A stretch of 42,131 nucleotides of DNA from Pseudomonas sp. Ga0074129 (GCA_001465025.1 LNDO01000092.1:1-42131), one strand, 5' to 3'; shown: positions 25,858 to 35,029, numbered from the stretch's first letter. Notes: a model not told the origin generated them from the letters alone. Numbers and translations are program-made.

Positions 25858-27429
25858 TCACGGCTCTGGCTTGTAGCCCAGACGAATGCCACCCCAATGC
25901 CGACCTGTGACCATAATCGGCACCGAGAGGTCGTGCATCAGCTCGCCGGTATCGCGCATGTAGGTTTGCAGCAGCAGCGGTTTCTGGTGGCTGCCGCAGC
26001 GAATCCCGGTGCGATCATTGAACAGGCGCTTGCTGCGGCTTTTGATGATATCCACTGCACGATCGCCGCAGGGTGGATGGTTGAATGCGTTGTTATGCGT
26101 CGGTACATAGCCTTCCGGGGTGCAGGCGATGGCGAAGACCAGTCCCTCGTGCTGACTGAGCAGCGGCTCTTGAATGGCCGGCAGGATCTGATCAGCATAA
26201 CTGTCGAAACGGGTTTTGAACTTAGCTGGGAAGGTATTGGCGATGGGCTGGTAGCTGCGGTCAAACAAATCGTTGCTGCTGATACGGCCGCGCTGCAGAT
26301 CCGCCTCAAACTGCGCGGCAATCTGCGCGGCGGCTTGCCGGGCCAGGTCATAGATGCGCTGGTGATAGCTATCCAGCCCCACTTCGGCGAGTTGCTCGCT
26401 GACGTGTTCGGCCTCGCCGACTAAACGCTCGGCGGCCTGGCTGAGTTGTTGCGTTTGGGTGGCGCTGTCGCTGACGTCACTGCGCAACTGACCGACGGCG
26501 ACCGATAGCTCAGCCAGGCGTTCGTGGTTGTGGCGGGTGCCGGTGTCGATCTGCCCGACCTGCTCCTCAACATCTTCGGCCAGGCTGGCGATGCTCTGCA
26601 GTTGCTCACCGGTTTGCTCAACCTGTTGTGCAGCGTGAGTGAGTTGCTCGGCCTGTTGCTGCATATGATTGACCACGGCGGCACTCTGCTGGCGAATGTC
26701 GCTGACAATCTGCCCGACTTCTTCGGTGGCGCTACTGGTGCGGCCTGCCAGGTTACGCACCTCATCGGCGACCACGGCAAAACCCCGGCCCAAGTCACCA
26801 GCGCGGGCCGCTTCAATGGCGGCATTGAGCGCCAGCAGGTTGGTCTGGCTGGCGATGGCCTGAATCACCAAGGTAACTTTCTCGATCTGCTCGGTGCGGC
26901 TGCTGAGGCCGTCGATCAGCTCGCGGCTGGTGGCCGTTTGCGCACTGAGTTGCTGCATGACACTGATGGCTTCCCGCAGTTCGTCCTGGCCGCTGGCGCT
27001 ATTCTCGCGCACGCTTTGTGCGGCGCGCAGGGTCTGTTCAGCGCGCTGAGCGTTGTCTTGCTCGGTGTGAGTAATGGCTTCAGCGGCGTGGTTGATTTGC
27101 TCGGTGGCACCCAATTGCGATTGCAGTTTGCCGGCCAGTTGCTGCGCGGCGTGAGCCACCTCGGCAGAGGCCAAGGCGTTATGACAGGTTCGCCGTGACA
27201 GGTTCTGGCTTAGGCCAGCAAAACCATCGGCTGGCGAACTGGCAACGCTGGGTAGCTCCTGATCCTGACGCTGCCAGGGCCCCAGCCACGGCCACAGGGC
27301 CAGCAGCAGAAAGGACGGGATGCTGACAAACCAGGGCAGTTGCATCTGCTGGTACGCCACCATCAACCCGGCCAGGCCCAGAGCATGTAACGCACAGGCC
27401 TTGGGATAGGTAATAAACGCAGAGCGCAT
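25858..27429 (-). CDS. Methyl-accepting chemotaxis protein with C-terminal sensor-like domain
   Basis: This 523-residue chemoreceptor has two hydrophobic helices close together at the N-terminus (about residues 15-30 and 33-55) with almost no periplasmic loop. A long coiled-coil signalling domain has the hairpin tip [29 protein letters not shown] and [12 protein letters not shown]. After the signalling domain comes about 150 residues of a compact domain (from [20 protein letters not shown] to [15 protein letters not shown]) containing the NDRTG motif seen in Cache-like C-terminal domains of some Pseudomonas receptors. The sensor is therefore cytoplasmic and placed after the signalling tip. 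ATG 27429 has GAGG upstream; further upstream codons look non-coding. The 286 bases upstream (27430-27715) hold no gene I can support. Confidence 0.9.
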   Translation of the reverse strand: MRSAFITYPKACALHALGLAGLMVAYQQMQLPWFVSIPSFLLLALWPWLGPWQRQDQELPSVASSPADGFAGLSQNLSRRTCHNALASAEVAHAAQQLAGKLQSQLGATEQINHAAEAITHTEQDNAQRAEQTLRAAQSVRENSASGQDELREAISVMQQLSAQTATSRELIDGLSSRTEQIEKVTLVIQAIASQTNLLALNAAIEAARAGDLGRGFAVVADEVRNLAGRTSSATEEVGQIVSDIRQQSAAVVNHMQQQAEQLTHAAQQVEQTGEQLQSIASLAEDVEEQVGQIDTGTRHNHERLAELSVAVGQLRSDVSDSATQTQQLSQAAERLVGEAEHVSEQLAEVGLDSYHQRIYDLARQAAAQIAAQFEADLQRGRISSNDLFDRSYQPIANTFPAKFKTRFDSYADQILPAIQEPLLSQHEGLVFAIACTPEGYVPTHNNAFNHPPCGDRAVDIIKSRSKRLFNDRTGIRCGSHQKPLLLQTYMRDTGELMHDLSVPIMVTGRHWGGIRLGYKPEP

Positions 27430-27715
27430 GACAAACCTCGTTATTTTTATTCTGGCGCGGCTAACACCAGAAACAGCCTGCGGCGAACTGCCGGGCCGTT
27501 TAAGCGCCTCACTCGACGAAACTCGCCGTGATGATGCGCACGCGTGGTCAGGCAATCGGCCGTTGTCGTTAATTCTATAGACCATAGCGGGTGTCGCTCC
27601 TGGCGGCCAACTTCGCTTAACGGCCTGATTCGAACACCCAAGCCCACCCGAGGCCATGACACTTTGGTCGCACTGTCAGTGACAGCTCTGCACCTATTGC
27701 AAGGTCAGCTGTCAC

Positions 27716-28789
27716 TCACAACCGGTGACGCCGGATAAAACCGCGGTCGAGAAAGTCTTTCCAACGGCCATAGAACTGACCGCCGGCGCTGTGCCCATGC
27801 CAATCCAATAACGCCCCACCATCGCCGGTGGCCAGCAAGGCGAGGGTATGACGTTGCGGGCGATAGGCTTTGAGTGGCTGGCCGCGCAGGGCCGCTTGCA
27901 GGTTAAACGCCAGCACTGGCCCCTGGCGCACCGCATAGACCCCGCTTTTGCGCGCACCGGGCAGGCTGGCGCAGTCACCTACAGCAAACAGGCTCGGCTG
28001 GGTGTAGCTCTGCAACGTCGGGGCGACCAGGACAAAGCCCTGTTCATCACACCCCAAACCGCTGTGCGCCAGCCATGGCCATGCAGCGGCGCCGCTGGCC
28101 AACAGCAAGCGCGTGCCCCGCCAAACGGGTTCAGTGCCGCTGAACAGGCAGTCATCATTGATGTGGCTGATGGGACAGTCTTCACGCACCTGCACCCGGC
28201 GTTGGCGCAGGTGGCCAAGGGCGCGTAAACGCAGGCCGGGCGTCAAGCCGTCCAGCAGATGACCGGCACAGAACAGGGCCAGTTGCGGCACCTTGTCGGC
28301 CACGGCCAACGCCAGCTCAACTGCCGCTGCGCCGCCACCGAGAATCGCCATAGGTTCAGGCTGCGCCTGCCAGCGCTGCCAACCCTGCAGAAAGTCATCG
28401 AAGGGTTTCACCGCCAGCAACTGCATGGCGTTGCCCTGCTGCTGCGGAGTGCGGATGCCCGCGCCAACATTCAGTGAGAGCCAACGGGCGCTGAACGTAC
28501 GACCATCCGCCACTTGCACCTGCTGCTGGGCAGCGGACAGGCTTTCAACCGGCGCGATAATCAGCTCAACCTTGGCCGCACGGCACAGCGCCAGCAACTC
28601 GACCTGACAGTCCTCCGCCCGATGCCGCCCGGCCAGCAAACCGGGCAACATGCCGGAATACCAAGCCACCGGCCCCGGACTGAGCAAGGCAATGCGCCCC
28701 GGCGGCCGTTCGACCAAGGCCCAGCGCCGCAACACGCCAAGGTGGGCGTGACCGGCGCCGATCAACAGCAGGTCGTAGTGAGTGCTCAA
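27716..28789 (-). CDS. FAD/NAD-dependent oxidoreductase, 'Nterm_to_SelD' type
   Basis: This 357-residue flavoprotein has a first dinucleotide fold LLLIGAGHAHLGVLRR, the very typical LSPGPVAWYSGMLPGLLAGRH, a second fold AILGGGAAAVELALA at about residue 148, and the C-terminal FAD motif LFAVGDCASLPG. The GHAH and YSGMLPG motifs mark the family that in other bacteria is fused to the N-terminus of selenide-water dikinase (SelD); here it stands alone. The start appears to be TTG 28789, since no in-frame ATG or GTG precedes it; the ribosome binding site is poor. It is the last gene of the ArsS-type cluster, 57 bases after the DUF3047 gene. Confidence 0.85.
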   Translation of the reverse strand: MSTHYDLLLIGAGHAHLGVLRRWALVERPPGRIALLSPGPVAWYSGMLPGLLAGRHRAEDCQVELLALCRAAKVELIIAPVESLSAAQQQVQVADGRTFSARWLSLNVGAGIRTPQQQGNAMQLLAVKPFDDFLQGWQRWQAQPEPMAILGGGAAAVELALAVADKVPQLALFCAGHLLDGLTPGLRLRALGHLRQRRVQVREDCPISHINDDCLFSGTEPVWRGTRLLLASGAAAWPWLAHSGLGCDEQGFVLVAPTLQSYTQPSLFAVGDCASLPGARKSGVYAVRQGPVLAFNLQAALRGQPLKAYRPQRHTLALLATGDGGALLDWHGHSAGGQFYGRWKDFLDRGFIRRHRL

Positions 28790-28846
28790 ACGCGGGCGTC
28801 CATCATGAAAACGGTGTTCCTATGGTACTGGATGTGGACAGCCCCG

Positions 28847-29554
28847 TTAGCGTTGCAACTGCGGCGCAGCAAAATAGCTGTGTGCTGATTCCCCGGTGTT
28901 GTCGCTGTCGGCGGCAAACACCACGCCGAGGATTTTGCGCGGTGCGCTGCCAAAAGCGGCAATAGCGTCGGCGCGCAAGTCGCGCGATTCGCTCTGCCAC
29001 TGGCCCAGCGCGGCTTCCGGGCCGCGTAGCACAATCATCTCCACCGTCTCGGTATAGGCACTGCGTGCATGGGTGCCGGGGGCCGCGCGGTTGTCCCAAA
29101 CGTAACTGAGGGTTGCCGCCGGCAGGTCGGGATCGAAGAAGGTGCGCGCCAGACGCAGCTTTTGCCGCGTGGCGAAGCTCAGCGAATCCAGCGGGTAATC
29201 GAGCAGCACATAGACGCGTGCGGCGTAGTCATCGCCTTCACGGGTGGCAAAACGGGCCTGATCCAAGGCCTGCTCAGTGCGCCATTGCCAGCTCAGTTGC
29301 CAGGGTTGATCGCCGGGCAAATCGAGCGGATGGAGCAAACCACCCGCCGCCGCATCGGCCTTGATTTGCAGCACGGGCTGACCGTCCAGCTCTACCAATG
29401 TGCGCACCGAGGGCTTGAGCTTGGGAATATCCGCCAGCTTCCACGGCGTTGACCATTCGCCTGCTGGCGGCCCGGCTGTCCAGGGGCTCAGCAGGTTTTC
29501 CGCCTGCGCCAGCGGGGCCAACAACAGCACGGCCAGCAGCCCGACGCGCTTCAT
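28847..29554 (-). CDS. DUF3047 secreted protein
   Basis: This 235-residue protein has a clear signal peptide (MKRVGLLAVLLLAPLAQA). The mature part matches the DUF3047 type: WQLSWQWRTEQALDQA, ARVYVLLDYPLD, LSYVWDNRAAPGTHARSAYTE and ILGVVFAADSDNTGESAHSYFA. Proteins of this family are predicted beta-sandwiches outside the cytoplasm, with no established function; the aspartate-rich SDNTGE loop could bind metal. The start codon overlaps the stop of the upstream flavoprotein gene as ATGA, so translation is coupled and the two products are likely used together. Confidence 0.88.
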   Translation of the reverse strand: MKRVGLLAVLLLAPLAQAENLLSPWTAGPPAGEWSTPWKLADIPKLKPSVRTLVELDGQPVLQIKADAAAGGLLHPLDLPGDQPWQLSWQWRTEQALDQARFATREGDDYAARVYVLLDYPLDSLSFATRQKLRLARTFFDPDLPAATLSYVWDNRAAPGTHARSAYTETVEMIVLRGPEAALGQWQSESRDLRADAIAAFGSAPRKILGVVFAADSDNTGESAHSYFAAPQLQR

Positions 29555-31692
29555 TTAAGCCTCCAGGCATGAAAACGTTCGACCCAGCGCAACAAGCCCT
29601 GCGGGGCATGCGCGCGCTTCCATTCACCGGCGGCGTATTTATTCGCCTCGCTCATGGTCGGGTAGCTGTGGATGGTGCCGAGAATCTTGTTCAGACCGAG
29701 GTTGTACTTCATGGCCAGCACGTATTCGGTGAGCAATTCACCGGCATGCTCGCCGACGATGGTGACGCCGAGGATCTGATCCTTACCCGGCACGGTCAGC
29801 ACTTTGACAAAGCCATGGGCGGCTTCGTCGGCAATCGCGCGGTCGAGGTCGTCGATGCCGTAACGCGTCACTTCATAGGCAATGCCCTTGGCCTGCGCCT
29901 CAGTCTCCGAGAGGCCGACGCGCGCCACTTCCGGGTCGGTAAAGGTGCAATGCGGGATGACCCGGTAATCCACCTTGAAACGTTTGAAGCTGCCAAACAG
30001 CGCATTCACCGCCGCGTACCACGCTTGGTGCGCCGCCACATGGGTGAACTGATAAGGCCCGGTGACATCGCCCACGGCGAAGACATTGGGCAGGCGCGTG
30101 GCCAGGTAGTCGTCGGTTTCCAGCGTGCCGTTGGGGCGCAGGGTCAGGCCCAGTTCTTCAACGCCATAACCGCTGACATTGGCCACCCGACCCAGCGCCA
30201 GCAGCAGGCCGTCGAAGGCGATGGTGACTTCTTCGCCGGTGTCCTGACGGCGGGCAATCATGCGCTGCTCGCCGTTGACCACTTCAAAGCGTTCCGCGCG
30301 GTGTTGCAAACGCACGTCGACGCCATCGGCCAGCAAACTGTTGAGCACCAGCGCGCTGGCATCTGCGTCTTCACGCGGCAATAAGCGCTCGGCCAGTTCC
30401 ACCTGAATCACCTGGCTGCCAAGGCGCTGAAATGCCTGCGCCAGCTCGCAGCCAATTGGCCCGCCACCCAGCACCAGCAGCCAACGCGGTTGTTCGCGCA
30501 GGCCCCAGATGGTGTCAGAGGTGTAGCTTTGCACCTGCTCCAGGCCCGGAATGTTTGGCACCAGCGGCCGTGCGCCAGCGGCGATAATCAGGTTACGGCT
30601 GGTCAGGGTCTGGCCGTTGACCTCCACACTCCAGGGCGAGAGGATTTTCGCCTGCCCCTGAATCACCTCAACGCCCAAGCCGGTGTAGCGTTCGACCGAG
30701 TCGTGCGGCTCGATGTCAGCAATCACCCGCTGCACCCGCTCCATCACCGCCGGGAAATCCACCGTGCCTTGCACACCGCTAAACCCCAGCGCCGGGGCTT
30801 TCTTCAGCTCATTGGCCAGCTTGGCCGAACGCAGCAGCGCCTTGGACGGCACGCAGCCGGTGTTCAGGCAGTCGCCGCCCATCTGGTGTTTTTCGATCAG
30901 GCTGACTTTGGCCTTCACCGCCGCCGCGATATAGGCGCTGACCAAGCCACCAGCACCCGCGCCGATCACCAGCAGATTGCGGTCGAAGGTCTTGGGTTTG
31001 TCCCAGCCGGCGTACACCCGTCGCGCCTGAATCAGCCCCAGCAGCTTGCGCGCGATCAGCGGGAACACGCCGAGCAGCACAAAGGCACCGAGCAGCCCCG
31101 GCGAAAGAATGCCGGCCAGCGAATCGAGCTTGCCCAGTTCACGCCCGGCGTTCACGAACACCAACGTGCCCGGCAGCATGCCCAGTTGGCTCACCCACCA
31201 GTAGGTGCGCGCTGGCAAGCGGGTCAGGCCCATGGCCAGGTTGATCAAAAAGAACGGGAACACCGGCACCAGACGCAAGGCAAACAGGTAGAACGCGCCC
31301 TCACGCTCGATGCCCGCATCAATGCCAGCCAGGCGCTGACCAAAGCGGCTCTGCACCCAGTCGCGCAGCAAAAAACGACTGCTGAGCATGGCCAGCGTGG
31401 CGCCCAGCGTCGAGGCGAACGACACCAGAATAAAGCCTTCGAGCAGACCGAACAGCGCACCGGCAAGCAGCGTCATCAACGCCGCGCCGGGCAAGGACAA
31501 CGCCGTAACCGCCACATAGGCGAGGAAGAACACCCCGGCCGCCAGCCAGGGCTGCGCCGTTACTTGGGCATTCAATGCCGCCTGCTGTGCTTTAAGCGCC
31601 TCCAGATTGAGGTACTGGCCGATGTCGAAGACAAAGAAGCTGCCCAGTAGGGCGAGAATCACGCCCATCAAGGCCAATTTACGGCTATTCAT
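29551..31692 (-). CDS. VTT/DedA-like membrane domain fused to mercuric-reductase-like flavoprotein
   Basis: This 713-residue fusion has residues 1-225 as a TVP38/TMEM64 (VTT, SNARE-associated) membrane domain, with the hallmarks ALSLPGAALMTLLAGALFG and FALRLVPVFPFFLINLAMG. Residues 236-713 form a complete pyridine nucleotide-disulfide oxidoreductase. They contain the FAD fold LLVIGAGAGGL, the redox pair C275/C280 in GGDCLNTGCVPSKA, the NAD(P) fold VLGGGPIGCELAQAF, FAVGDVTGPYQFTHVA and the C-terminal IHSYPTMSEANK with the catalytic histidine. The N-terminal metal-binding domain of MerA is absent. It should be a membrane-anchored dithiol reductase. ATG 31692 overlaps the upstream phosphoesterase gene by eight bases, and its stop overlaps the DUF3047 start. 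Confidence 0.92.
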   Translation of the reverse strand: MNSRKLALMGVILALLGSFFVFDIGQYLNLEALKAQQAALNAQVTAQPWLAAGVFFLAYVAVTALSLPGAALMTLLAGALFGLLEGFILVSFASTLGATLAMLSSRFLLRDWVQSRFGQRLAGIDAGIEREGAFYLFALRLVPVFPFFLINLAMGLTRLPARTYWWVSQLGMLPGTLVFVNAGRELGKLDSLAGILSPGLLGAFVLLGVFPLIARKLLGLIQARRVYAGWDKPKTFDRNLLVIGAGAGGLVSAYIAAAVKAKVSLIEKHQMGGDCLNTGCVPSKALLRSAKLANELKKAPALGFSGVQGTVDFPAVMERVQRVIADIEPHDSVERYTGLGVEVIQGQAKILSPWSVEVNGQTLTSRNLIIAAGARPLVPNIPGLEQVQSYTSDTIWGLREQPRWLLVLGGGPIGCELAQAFQRLGSQVIQVELAERLLPREDADASALVLNSLLADGVDVRLQHRAERFEVVNGEQRMIARRQDTGEEVTIAFDGLLLALGRVANVSGYGVEELGLTLRPNGTLETDDYLATRLPNVFAVGDVTGPYQFTHVAAHQAWYAAVNALFGSFKRFKVDYRVIPHCTFTDPEVARVGLSETEAQAKGIAYEVTRYGIDDLDRAIADEAAHGFVKVLTVPGKDQILGVTIVGEHAGELLTEYVLAMKYNLGLNKILGTIHSYPTMSEANKYAAGEWKRAHAPQGLLRWVERFHAWRLK

Positions 31693-32653
31693 CAGTCAGC
31701 GCCTCCAGAGCGCACAGGCTTTGGCACAGGCTAAAGCCGGCCAGTAGGGCATGCTGCGGCTGGTCGGCCACGGCACCCAAAATACGTGAACGGTAGGACA
31801 GTGCCGCCGGACTGGCGGCTGGCCATTGGCGGTCGAAGTCGGCGAGAAAGGCGTCGTGCTGGTAATTCAGTGGCAGTGCCTCGATAAACAGGCCATTGCG
31901 CTGACCGCGATACAGCGCGGCGGGATGGGGCGTGGTTGCGATACGACTGACCAAGCCATAACGGCCGCCAGCAAAGTTGGGTAGCCCGGCCGCGCCGTTA
32001 TTGATCAACGCGCCGTGCGTCAGGTTGAGCGCCACCGCCGAGCACGTGTGGCTAGTGGCCAACACCTGAATGTTCTGCGCGGCGAACCATTGGTCCAGCG
32101 CGTGCTGACGCGCCTCTTCGCTGAGCGATTCACGCGAACAACTCCAACCCGCCAGAGACTGCTCGTCGCCATGACTGATCGCCACGCGCTGCCCGCCCAC
32201 GCTCACCAGTGCGGTGCTGGCACGTGCGGCCAGGCGTTCGGCCATCGCGGGGATGCCTTGTACGGTGCGGTTCAACTGTTGCTGGATGGCATTGGAACGC
32301 TCGACCACGGCCTCATCCACGCTCATCGGGTAGGCGCAACCGCAACCCGCACCGCTGTCATCGGCACGGCCCAGTTCGGTTTCAACATTGCCACGCAGCG
32401 CCAGATGGCCCGCAAGGCCCTGCTCAATCTGCTGGAAAATCGCAGCATCGGCATCAAACCAGTGGGCATCGCCGTTGAACACCAGGCGCGCGCCCGGCTC
32501 GCTGGCCACACGCTGTTGCAGGGCCGCCAAGGCCTGACGATTGCCATACAGGCCACCGGCCACATAAAGCGTGTCGCAGGCGAACAGCGCTTCACCGGCA
32601 AAGGCCTCGCGCCCTAAGCGGTAATCCAACGGGCAATCGCGACCGGCGCGCAT
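31685..32653 (-). CDS. Metallophosphoesterase-like protein of the ArsS-type cluster
   Basis: This 322-residue protein has the order of motifs of calcineurin-like phosphoesterases: VAGGLYGNRQAL (the place of DxHGN), VFNGDAHWFD (GD), LRGNVETE (GN), VAISHGDE and ATSHTC. The first aspartate is not in its usual place, being Gly-Gly-Leu-Tyr-Gly-Asn here, so metal binding may be changed. A cysteine-rich insert, GAGCGCAYP, follows the GN motif. ATG 32653 overlaps the symporter stop as TGATG. I recall a defined family of such phosphatases found beside ArsS/rSAM_SeCys genes, which this fits. No TM segment or signal peptide is seen. Confidence 0.8.
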   Translation of the reverse strand: MRAGRDCPLDYRLGREAFAGEALFACDTLYVAGGLYGNRQALAALQQRVASEPGARLVFNGDAHWFDADAAIFQQIEQGLAGHLALRGNVETELGRADDSGAGCGCAYPMSVDEAVVERSNAIQQQLNRTVQGIPAMAERLAARASTALVSVGGQRVAISHGDEQSLAGWSCSRESLSEEARQHALDQWFAAQNIQVLATSHTCSAVALNLTHGALINNGAAGLPNFAGGRYGLVSRIATTPHPAALYRGQRNGLFIEALPLNYQHDAFLADFDRQWPAASPAALSYRSRILGAVADQPQHALLAGFSLCQSLCALEALTDE

Positions 32654-34044
32654 CAGGCAATCCCTTGCGGGCGGCGCGACAACCAACCCGGCAGCAGGTA
32701 GCCCAACACACAGAGGCCTAAGCCATACAGGTTGGTGCCCAGCAGCAGGGCGTATTTGCCATCACCAATGGCCCAGCTTTGCGGAATCCAGCCCAGAGTC
32801 AGGGCAACGCCTAAGCCCAGACCGGTCCAGAAACTCAGGTGAAAACCCAGGCGGGTCGGCGTGGTCAGGCCGTGCAGGATAAACACCGGTGCCAGACCGA
32901 TGACCATCGTGCCGCTGATGGTGGTGGCTTTGAGAATGTCGGTGCCGGCGATCATCGGCAGGTTACCCAGCAGGGCGAACACCACCATCACCGCCATGCC
33001 CACGCCAATGGCTTTCTGGCCCAGGTCACGGCCTGCCAGTTTCGGCAACTCGCGCCCGGCCAGTTTGGCCAGGCTGGAGAAGGTGGAGTCCAGCGTCGAG
33101 CCCGCCGCCGAAACCATCACCACGGTCATCAGCAACAGCGCGCCAATCCCCATGGTTTTCGCCAGCGCGGCCGGTACGTTATCGGAAGCCGGCACTCCCA
33201 GCAGCTGCGCATGCACGCCGATCAGGCTGAAGGCGAAGATGGCGATAAAACCGAGAATGCCGGCAATCAGGAAGGAGCGGCGCATGGACTTTTCTTCGCT
33301 GATAAAGCCGCGATCCGTCAGCACCGGGTCATGGAAGCCATAGCTAAACGCTTGCAAGCCAGCGACCAGCAGCAGGTCGACGCCGGCACTCAACGCCCAA
33401 TGGCTGGTGCTGGCCAACTCGCGGGGCGAATGCTGCGGCAATACCATGCCCAGCACCCAGACCAGGGCAATGACGAAGATTGCCGCCTGCGCCGCGTCGG
33501 TGATGATCGAGCTGCGCAGCCCACCGCGCAGGCTGTAGGCCAGGGTCACGGCGGTGAACAACAAGGCCGCCGCAATAAATTCGAAGCTGCCCGAATCACC
33601 GTAATAGCCGCCGACCACCGCGGTGTTGCTCCACACCTCGTTAAACAGGCGAATCAGAATCGCGGCGGAAAACGCCAGCGCTGCACCGCGTCCGTAATGA
33701 CTGCTGAGAAAACTCACCAAGCCGGTGGCCGCGTAACGGCGGCGCAGGCGATAGATGACAAAGCCAGTGAGCGGGATCGACAGCCAGTACATGGCATAGG
33801 CCAAACCGCCGACTAAGCCATAGGTCGCCCCCAGATTGGCGGCGTTGGTTACCGATTTGGCGAAGATCCAGCTGATAAAGATGCTGGAGGTGATCAGCCA
33901 GGGGCTGGCGCTGCGGCCACGACCGTCTTCACCATTGAAGAAGCCGCCCAGGGTCACGGAGCGTGGCGAAAAAGCCACCATCAAGACCCCATAAGCCACA
34001 AGAAAACCCCAGAAAAACATCCCGGTGGTGCTAGTGGGTTGCAT
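32653..34044 (-). CDS. Sodium:solute symporter family (SSS) transporter
   Basis: This 463-residue polytopic membrane protein has about thirteen hydrophobic segments. SSS features are the early SIFISWIFAKSVTNAANLGATYGLVGGLAYAMYW (read in two parts), LAYSLRGGLRSSIITDAAQAAIF in the middle, and MVSAAGSTLDSTFSSLAKLAGRE near the C-terminal sodium-site serines. It resembles urea or solute/sodium carriers, but the substrate is not readable. ATG 34044 has AGGA upstream, ten bases from the arsS stop, and its own stop overlaps the next gene. Its place inside the cluster suggests it moves the substrate or product of the radical SAM pathway. Confidence 0.88.
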   Translation of the reverse strand: MQPTSTTGMFFWGFLVAYGVLMVAFSPRSVTLGGFFNGEDGRGRSASPWLITSSIFISWIFAKSVTNAANLGATYGLVGGLAYAMYWLSIPLTGFVIYRLRRRYAATGLVSFLSSHYGRGAALAFSAAILIRLFNEVWSNTAVVGGYYGDSGSFEFIAAALLFTAVTLAYSLRGGLRSSIITDAAQAAIFVIALVWVLGMVLPQHSPRELASTSHWALSAGVDLLLVAGLQAFSYGFHDPVLTDRGFISEEKSMRRSFLIAGILGFIAIFAFSLIGVHAQLLGVPASDNVPAALAKTMGIGALLLMTVVMVSAAGSTLDSTFSSLAKLAGRELPKLAGRDLGQKAIGVGMAVMVVFALLGNLPMIAGTDILKATTISGTMVIGLAPVFILHGLTTPTRLGFHLSFWTGLGLGVALTLGWIPQSWAIGDGKYALLLGTNLYGLGLCVLGYLLPGWLSRRPQGIA

Positions 34045-34054
34045 GTTTTAAGTC

Positions 34055-35029
34055 CTATTCAATGAGTGCGCCAGCGCAACTGGAACCCTGCCCGGCGGTG
34101 CAGGCGAAGCAGTGATCACGGGTGACGATGGGCTTGCCGTCCAGGCTCGCACCGAGCAGATCGCGCAGGTGTGGCCGGTCGCGACCGATCAGCTCGGGCA
34201 ACGCCAGCGGCAAGTCAAGCATCTGGTTGAAGTCGCAGTCGTACAGGTAACCCTGCCAATCGACACTGACCAGGCTGCGGCACATCAGCGGCTCAAGGTT
34301 TTCCGGGCGGTAGCTGTCGCGCAGCAACTGCATGTAGCCGTTGAACTGGCCTTTGCTGACCAGGGTGCTGCCAAAACGTGCAATCGGTTGATTGGTGATG
34401 GTCAGCAGGTGATTGAAGACGATGCCGAAATCTTCGGCCAAACGATGTTTGTAATCGGCTTCGAGCGCCGCTTGTGGCGGCGGCAGGCTTGGACCTTGTG
34501 GGTTGAACACCAGGTTGAGAATCAGACCGCTGCCCGGCTGGCCGTAACCCAGGGCATTGAGCTGTTGCAGGCCACGGATGCTGGCATCAAACACACCATC
34601 GCCGCGCTGCTTGTCGACGTTATCGCGCGAGTAGCAGGGCAAGGATGCGCTGATTTCGACGCCCTGATCGGCAAGAAACTGCGCCAGGTCTTCATGGCCC
34701 GGCTCGCTGAGGATGGTCAGGTTGCAACGGTCGATCACCCGTAAGCCTTCACGGCGCGCATGCTCGACAAGCTCGCGAAAACGCGGGTGCATTTCCGGCG
34801 CGCCGCCGGTCAGATCCAAGGTCTGCACTGAATGGGCGTCAATCACCTGATGCAACAGCGCCAGGCTCTCATCGGTCATGGCCTCGGTGCGCGTCGGCCC
34901 GGCATTGACGTGGCAATGCAGGCAGCGCTGGTTGCAGCGGTAAGTCAGGTTGATCTGCAGCGCTTGCAACTGGCCGCGGCGAATAGCCGGAAAAGCCAGT
35001 TGATCGAGCAGGGGCAGCATGGCGTGCAC
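34055..35029 (-). CDS. arsS: Radical SAM protein of the ArsS (rSAM_SeCys) family
   Basis: This 324-residue radical SAM enzyme has the iron-sulfur motif C32-x3-C36-x2-C39 (TYRCNQRCLHCHV) and the SAM-binding LDLTGGAPEMHPRF. The C-terminal part has CRSLVSVDWQGYLYDCDFNQ and, at the end, C307-x2-C310...C318 (HCFACTAGQGSSC), the cysteine-rich tail where some members carry selenocysteine; here all codons are cysteine. Family members named ArsS make arsenosugar by adding adenosyl-derived carbon to dimethylarsenite. I see no arsM methyltransferase beside it. GTG 35029 is preferred because AAGGA lies seven bases upstream; ATG 35020 is possible. It is the first gene of the six-gene cluster. Confidence 0.85.
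   Translation of the reverse strand: MHAMLPLLDQLAFPAIRRGQLQALQINLTYRCNQRCLHCHVNAGPTRTEAMTDESLALLHQVIDAHSVQTLDLTGGAPEMHPRFRELVEHARREGLRVIDRCNLTILSEPGHEDLAQFLADQGVEISASLPCYSRDNVDKQRGDGVFDASIRGLQQLNALGYGQPGSGLILNLVFNPQGPSLPPPQAALEADYKHRLAEDFGIVFNHLLTITNQPIARFGSTLVSKGQFNGYMQLLRDSYRPENLEPLMCRSLVSVDWQGYLYDCDFNQMLDLPLALPELIGRDRPHLRDLLGASLDGKPIVTRDHCFACTAGQGSSCAGALIE

Noticed and set aside
28786-29034. Small open frame next to the DUF3047 gene
   Set aside because: It overlaps the DUF3047 gene in another frame and has no ribosome binding site or recognisable sequence.
30490-31650. Plus-strand open frame of 386 codons
   Set aside because: Antisense to the VTT-flavoprotein gene; the translated sequence is repetitive in Gln, Arg and His and has no domain.
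34055-34120. Selenocysteine codon in the arsS tail
   Set aside because: The C-terminal cysteine motif is encoded by TGC codons with no in-frame TGA before the final stop, so this is a cysteine form.
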